From NCBI RefSeq assembly GCF_937898925.1, contig NZ_CALDKF010000078.1:1-8732 (forward strand): 8,732 bases of DNA, in the 5' to 3' direction. This stretch comes from an uncultured Methanobrevibacter sp. (GTDB taxonomy: Archaea; Methanobacteriota; Methanobacteria; Methanobacteriales; Methanobacteriaceae). This document shows positions 6,541-8,732 of this stretch, piece by piece. Made by a program: the position numbers and the translations under genes. Each line of letters starts with the position of its first letter. Position 1 is the stretch's first letter. The notes below the pieces were generated by a model, which saw nothing but the letters and a program-made list of their open reading frames with translations, did no database searches and was not told the DNA's origin.

Positions 6541-6563
6541 TAAAAAAAGTAAAAAAGAGAAAA
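6541..6563 (-). terminator. Oligo-T terminator after the DUF262/DUF1524 gene
   Basis: On the minus strand TCTCTTTTTTACTTTTTTTA follows the stop codon of the DUF262 gene by about 50 bases. Two uninterrupted T runs of six and seven form a typical archaeal intrinsic terminator and separate this gene from the restriction-modification operon. Confidence 0.6.
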
Positions 6564-6612
6564 TTAAATTAATTCAAATTAATCTAATTTTCATTGAATT
6601 TTATAATTTTAT

Positions 6613-8373
6613 TCAAAAATCATCCAATTTTGTAGTTTCTTCAGATTCGTTTCCAAGATATTTGTCAATGGATTCCTGAGACACTTCTGGATATTGCCAA
6701 ATCTCACATGCTCTGGAAATAAGTTTATCTGCTCTTTTATTAATTTCCTCTTCATTCCAAGTGTCCAAATCTCTTAAATAATTCTTACTTAATCTGAAAA
6801 TAGTATCATTATATCCACAATCTTCAATGTCTCTCTTTTCTAGGAAAAATTTATCACTTAATCTAGAGTTGCAGCCAGCACCCGTAAGTGTCAAGTTTCC
6901 AATGGTGTGAAGATAGGTTTTCTGTATTTCCTTATAATTTGGACCTAATGCCTCTATCCATTCTTGAGACAAGTTAGGATTTTGAGGCATGATATGTTCA
7001 ATTTCATAATTCTCAACAAAGTGTTTTTCATCATAACCCCAATTCTCTAGTTTGTCAAAAATATACTCCTTGTTCCTACCACTTAGATTGTAGATGTCTC
7101 TTTCTCTAAAGTTTCTGCCAAATTCCACATCAGTAGGCATTCTCTGGTAGTTCTCCTTCAATAGAAGTTCTATTTGGTAGGACTCAGAATAGTTGTCCTT
7201 GTCTATGTCATTGTACATCTTGGCAAATGTCTTGTTTAGTGAAGGGGTTGGAATGCTGCAGATCAATCTTCTGAGCAAGTAGCTTTCAGTATACCTTATC
7301 ATCTCAATAAATTCCTCTTCACCCAACAGTCCTGTAGCATAATCCTTGTAGAGGTGCAGCATGAATGGATATGTTACGTCATAGCCCATGCTGCTTAAGC
7401 TGTCAAGAGCCTCTTTTAGTTTCCCATTTTCTTCTTTTCCAAATGCTATGCAGGAGAAATATTTTGAAAACTTGAAAACGTCTTTGACAAGATTTTCCAC
7501 ATTGTCATATGTCTTTGAATATTTTTTGAAGTCAGTGTATATGTTTCTGAAAGTAGGCACTTTATCAGTTTTAACAGTTAAGTAATCTCTAATGAATTTG
7601 TCGAAAAGCCAACTGCCTGATTCCTCAAACAATTTCTCTATCCTTTTCCAATAATTTGAATAAAGCTCTTCCTGTTCCTCAGGCTTCAAGCCCATAAGAA
7701 TGTAGTTTCTGATTAAGTCTGCTTGGCTTAGCTCCAATCCTGTAGAGTTCAGGCTTTCAAAAATTAGTTGAGGATTGTCTATGTTGTGTTCCAATGCAAC
7801 AAAAATGATTAGCAATTTGCTAAGACCCTTATAAATTAACTCAGCATTCTCTTCGTTCATTTTTCCTTTAAAGAATTCGTAATTTTCCTTAACTCTTTTG
7901 GAATCCTCTTCAGCGAAAGGTACTTTATCATCTTTAGTTAAATTGTTGATAATCTTTATTAATGTTGCCTTATCCTCATCTGTCAAAATAAGTTTGTACT
8001 TGAGTTCTCCTATTTCGTCCTCGTTTATCAAGTAATAGTTTATCAGCTTTTTAGGGTTGATGTTTTCAACAGGATTTTCAAATAAGTAATTACTTAATGC
8101 TGAAATCAATAATGAGATTGTGGTTATCCTTTGCTGTCCGTCAATTATCATAAGTTTGTCAATGTCCATCACAATATGTCCTTCTGGGTTCATATAGGTT
8201 ATGGAACCGATGAAGTGGTTTTCCTCTTGAGAGGACTGTGCCACTCTTTTAATATCTTCAAATAATTGATCACACTCTTTTTCTGTCCAGCTGTATTTCC
8301 TTTGATAGATAGGAATTGATAGCTGTTGGCGATTACTCAAAAATTGCAATAAATTCTTTTTACCCGCGTCCAT
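6613..8373 (-). CDS. DUF262 + DUF1524 GmrSD-type modification-dependent nuclease
   Basis: A 586-residue single-chain protein joining the two GmrSD domains. At the N-terminus DUF262 shows IPIYQRKYSW (20-29), the nucleotide-binding and hydrolysing motif IDGQQRITT (77-85), and FESLNSTG (205-212). A long helical middle region follows. The C-terminal DUF1524 domain is a His-Me finger nuclease with EHIMPQ (459-464, His460), HTIGNLTL (489-496) and Asn502. In GmrSD and relatives such as BrxU the DUF262 part uses NTP and the nuclease cuts DNA carrying modified bases, so this is probably a type IV restriction enzyme; its preferred modification is not visible. All key residues are present and the length is normal for fused forms. 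The frame is open to a TTG at 8391, but the ATG at 8373 is preceded by AGGAGA seven bases away and is preferred. It has its own promoter and terminator. Confidence 0.9.
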   Translation of the reverse strand: MDAGKKNLLQFLSNRQQLSIPIYQRKYSWTEKECDQLFEDIKRVAQSSQEENHFIGSITYMNPEGHIVMDIDKLMIIDGQQRITTISLLISALSNYLFENPVENINPKKLINYYLINEDEIGELKYKLILTDEDKATLIKIINNLTKDDKVPFAEEDSKRVKENYEFFKGKMNEENAELIYKGLSKLLIIFVALEHNIDNPQLIFESLNSTGLELSQADLIRNYILMGLKPEEQEELYSNYWKRIEKLFEESGSWLFDKFIRDYLTVKTDKVPTFRNIYTDFKKYSKTYDNVENLVKDVFKFSKYFSCIAFGKEENGKLKEALDSLSSMGYDVTYPFMLHLYKDYATGLLGEEEFIEMIRYTESYLLRRLICSIPTPSLNKTFAKMYNDIDKDNYSESYQIELLLKENYQRMPTDVEFGRNFRERDIYNLSGRNKEYIFDKLENWGYDEKHFVENYEIEHIMPQNPNLSQEWIEALGPNYKEIQKTYLHTIGNLTLTGAGCNSRLSDKFFLEKRDIEDCGYNDTIFRLSKNYLRDLDTWNEEEINKRADKLISRACEIWQYPEVSQESIDKYLGNESEETTKLDDF

Positions 8374-8380
8374 ACATATG

Positions 8381-8386
8381 TCTCCT
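8381..8386 (-). promoter_or_regulatory. Ribosome binding site AGGAGA deciding the DUF262 start
   Basis: AGGAGA stands seven bases upstream of the ATG at 8373. It lies inside the longer open frame that begins with TTG at 8391, so it favours the ATG over the TTG. An ATG at 8378 is out of frame. Confidence 0.75.
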
Positions 8387-8415
8387 AACAATTAATAATT
8401 ATAGTTTTGTCTTTA

Positions 8416-8433
8416 TGATTTATAACTTTTTTT
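8416..8433 (-). promoter_or_regulatory. BRE/TATA promoter of the DUF262 nuclease gene
   Basis: The minus strand reads AAAAAAAG then TTATAAAT (8418-8425), a purine-rich BRE followed by a TATA box. Transcription would start near 8396, giving a leader of about 23 bases that includes the AGGAGA site. Confidence 0.55.
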
Positions 8434-8483
8434 AAACCGTATTTCAGATGACTTGTTCTGCTATACGGACAGTATACAAAAGA

Positions 8484-8510
8484 GTTACTAAATGGTTACT
8501 AAATGGTTAC
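8484..8510. repeat. Tandem 11-bp repeat GTTACTAAATG
   Basis: Two exact copies of GTTACTAAATG (8484-8494 and 8495-8505) are followed by the first five bases of a third (8506-8510). The array lies between two divergent genes, 50 bp upstream of the DUF262 TATA box, and has the same one-turn spacing as the repeat upstream of the winged-helix gene although the sequence differs. It may be an operator; no regulator can be named. Confidence 0.55.
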
Positions 8511-8640
8511 CATAGAATTTTCAATAAGTTCTCTTGAAAAAAATAAGAACAAAAAATAGTAAAAAAACGAAACTAAAAGCAAAAAAAACGTATTTTATTT
8601 TTGAAGAATTTGTGCTAAAATAGTACGATAGGTAGAAAAA

Positions 8641-8664
8641 GCCGAATGGCTGAAGTCGTTTGGC
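8641..8664 (+). other. Leader with small hairpin before the thioesterase gene
   Basis: GCCGAA (8641-8646) can pair with TTTGGC (8659-8664), including one G-U pair, around a 12-base loop. It lies 5 bases before the GGAGAAAG ribosome-binding site of the plus-strand gene and is clearly richer in G and C than the rest of the intergenic DNA. Upstream, TGCTAAAAT (8613-8621) looks like a bacterial extended -10 element, but no good -35 accompanies it and I see no convincing TATA box. Confidence 0.3.
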
Positions 8665-8679
8665 AGATTGGAGAAAGTT

Positions 8680-8732
8680 ATGGAAAAATATATTCATCAA
8701 GTAAAATATTACGAAACCGATAAAATGGGCAT
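8680..8732 (+). CDS. Hotdog-fold acyl-CoA thioesterase (YbgC/4HBT type), 5' end only
   Basis: Only the first 17 codons are present. They start at an ATG with GGAGAAAG two bases upstream (8670-8677). The peptide contains KYYETDKMG, which matches the start of YbgC-type hotdog thioesterases, where the Asp of this motif is the catalytic residue and a glycine follows. Such enzymes hydrolyse acyl-CoA thioesters in the cytoplasm. The gene is on the opposite strand from everything else in the window and is a housekeeping type, so it probably marks the edge of the defence island. With so few residues the family call rests on one motif. This form is, to my recollection, commoner in Firmicutes than in methanogens, which raises the possibility of transfer or of a contig junction. 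Confidence 0.6.
   Translation, partial: MEKYIHQVKYYETDKMG

Noticed and set aside
7388..7585. Plus-strand open frame of 65 codons
   Set aside because: It is antisense within the DUF262/DUF1524 gene and has no supporting signals.
8374..8391. TTG start adding six residues to the DUF262 protein
   Set aside because: The AGGAGA ribosome-binding site lies within this extension, seven bases from the ATG at 8373.
8641..8670. tRNA-like start (GCCGAATGGCTGAAG)
   Set aside because: The D-arm resemblance is slight, and the thioesterase ribosome-binding site and start follow before an anticodon arm or T-arm could form.

Overview
The window looks like a stretch of a defence island in an AT-rich archaeon, most probably a Methanobacteriales methanogen (Methanobrevibacter-like). 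The grounds are archaeal TATA/BRE-type promoters instead of bacterial -35/-10 pairs, oligo-T terminators, GGTGAT-type ribosome binding sites that pair with a 16S end AUCACCUCC, and a small winged-helix regulator of the archaeal ArsR/MarR kind. The taxon is an inference from these features, not an identification.

Layout, left to right; all genes are on the minus strand except the last. (1) Positions 1-1878: a DUF3800 protein (1024-1878) followed 40 bases downstream by a KAP-family P-loop NTPase (1-983, cut by the window edge), a probable two-gene operon. (2) 1879-2148: an AT-rich gap with a TATA box and a 39-bp near-perfect dyad. (3) 2149-2427: a 92-residue winged-helix regulator, probably leaderless, with four tandem 11-bp repeats just upstream of its TATA box. 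(4) 2528-6402: a type IIS restriction-modification operon in the order methyltransferase, methyltransferase, endonuclease. The two D12-class adenine methyltransferases (5275-6402 and 4374-5273) are separated by one base. The AlwI/BspD6I-family endonuclease (2717-4363) keeps all five known active-site positions but ends early at a TAG; a decayed piece of its own C-terminus continues in the same frame to 2528. (5) 6613-8373: a single-gene DUF262+DUF1524 nuclease of the GmrSD type, with its own promoter and terminator. (6) 8374-8732: a divergent intergenic region with an 11-bp tandem repeat and a small hairpin, leading to the first 17 codons of a plus-strand hotdog thioesterase (YbgC type).

How the genes fit together: two adenine methyltransferases are what an asymmetric site needs, one for each strand. 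A Dam-like enzyme beside an AlwI-type nuclease makes GGATC the most likely site, though GAGTC is also cut by members of this nuclease family. The DUF262/DUF1524 protein would act on modified foreign DNA, so it complements a system that cuts unmodified DNA. The DUF3800-KAP pair is the least explained part and the best candidate for an undescribed system. The thioesterase at the right edge has a leader more like a bacterial one, so the island boundary, or a contig junction, may lie near 8450-8640.
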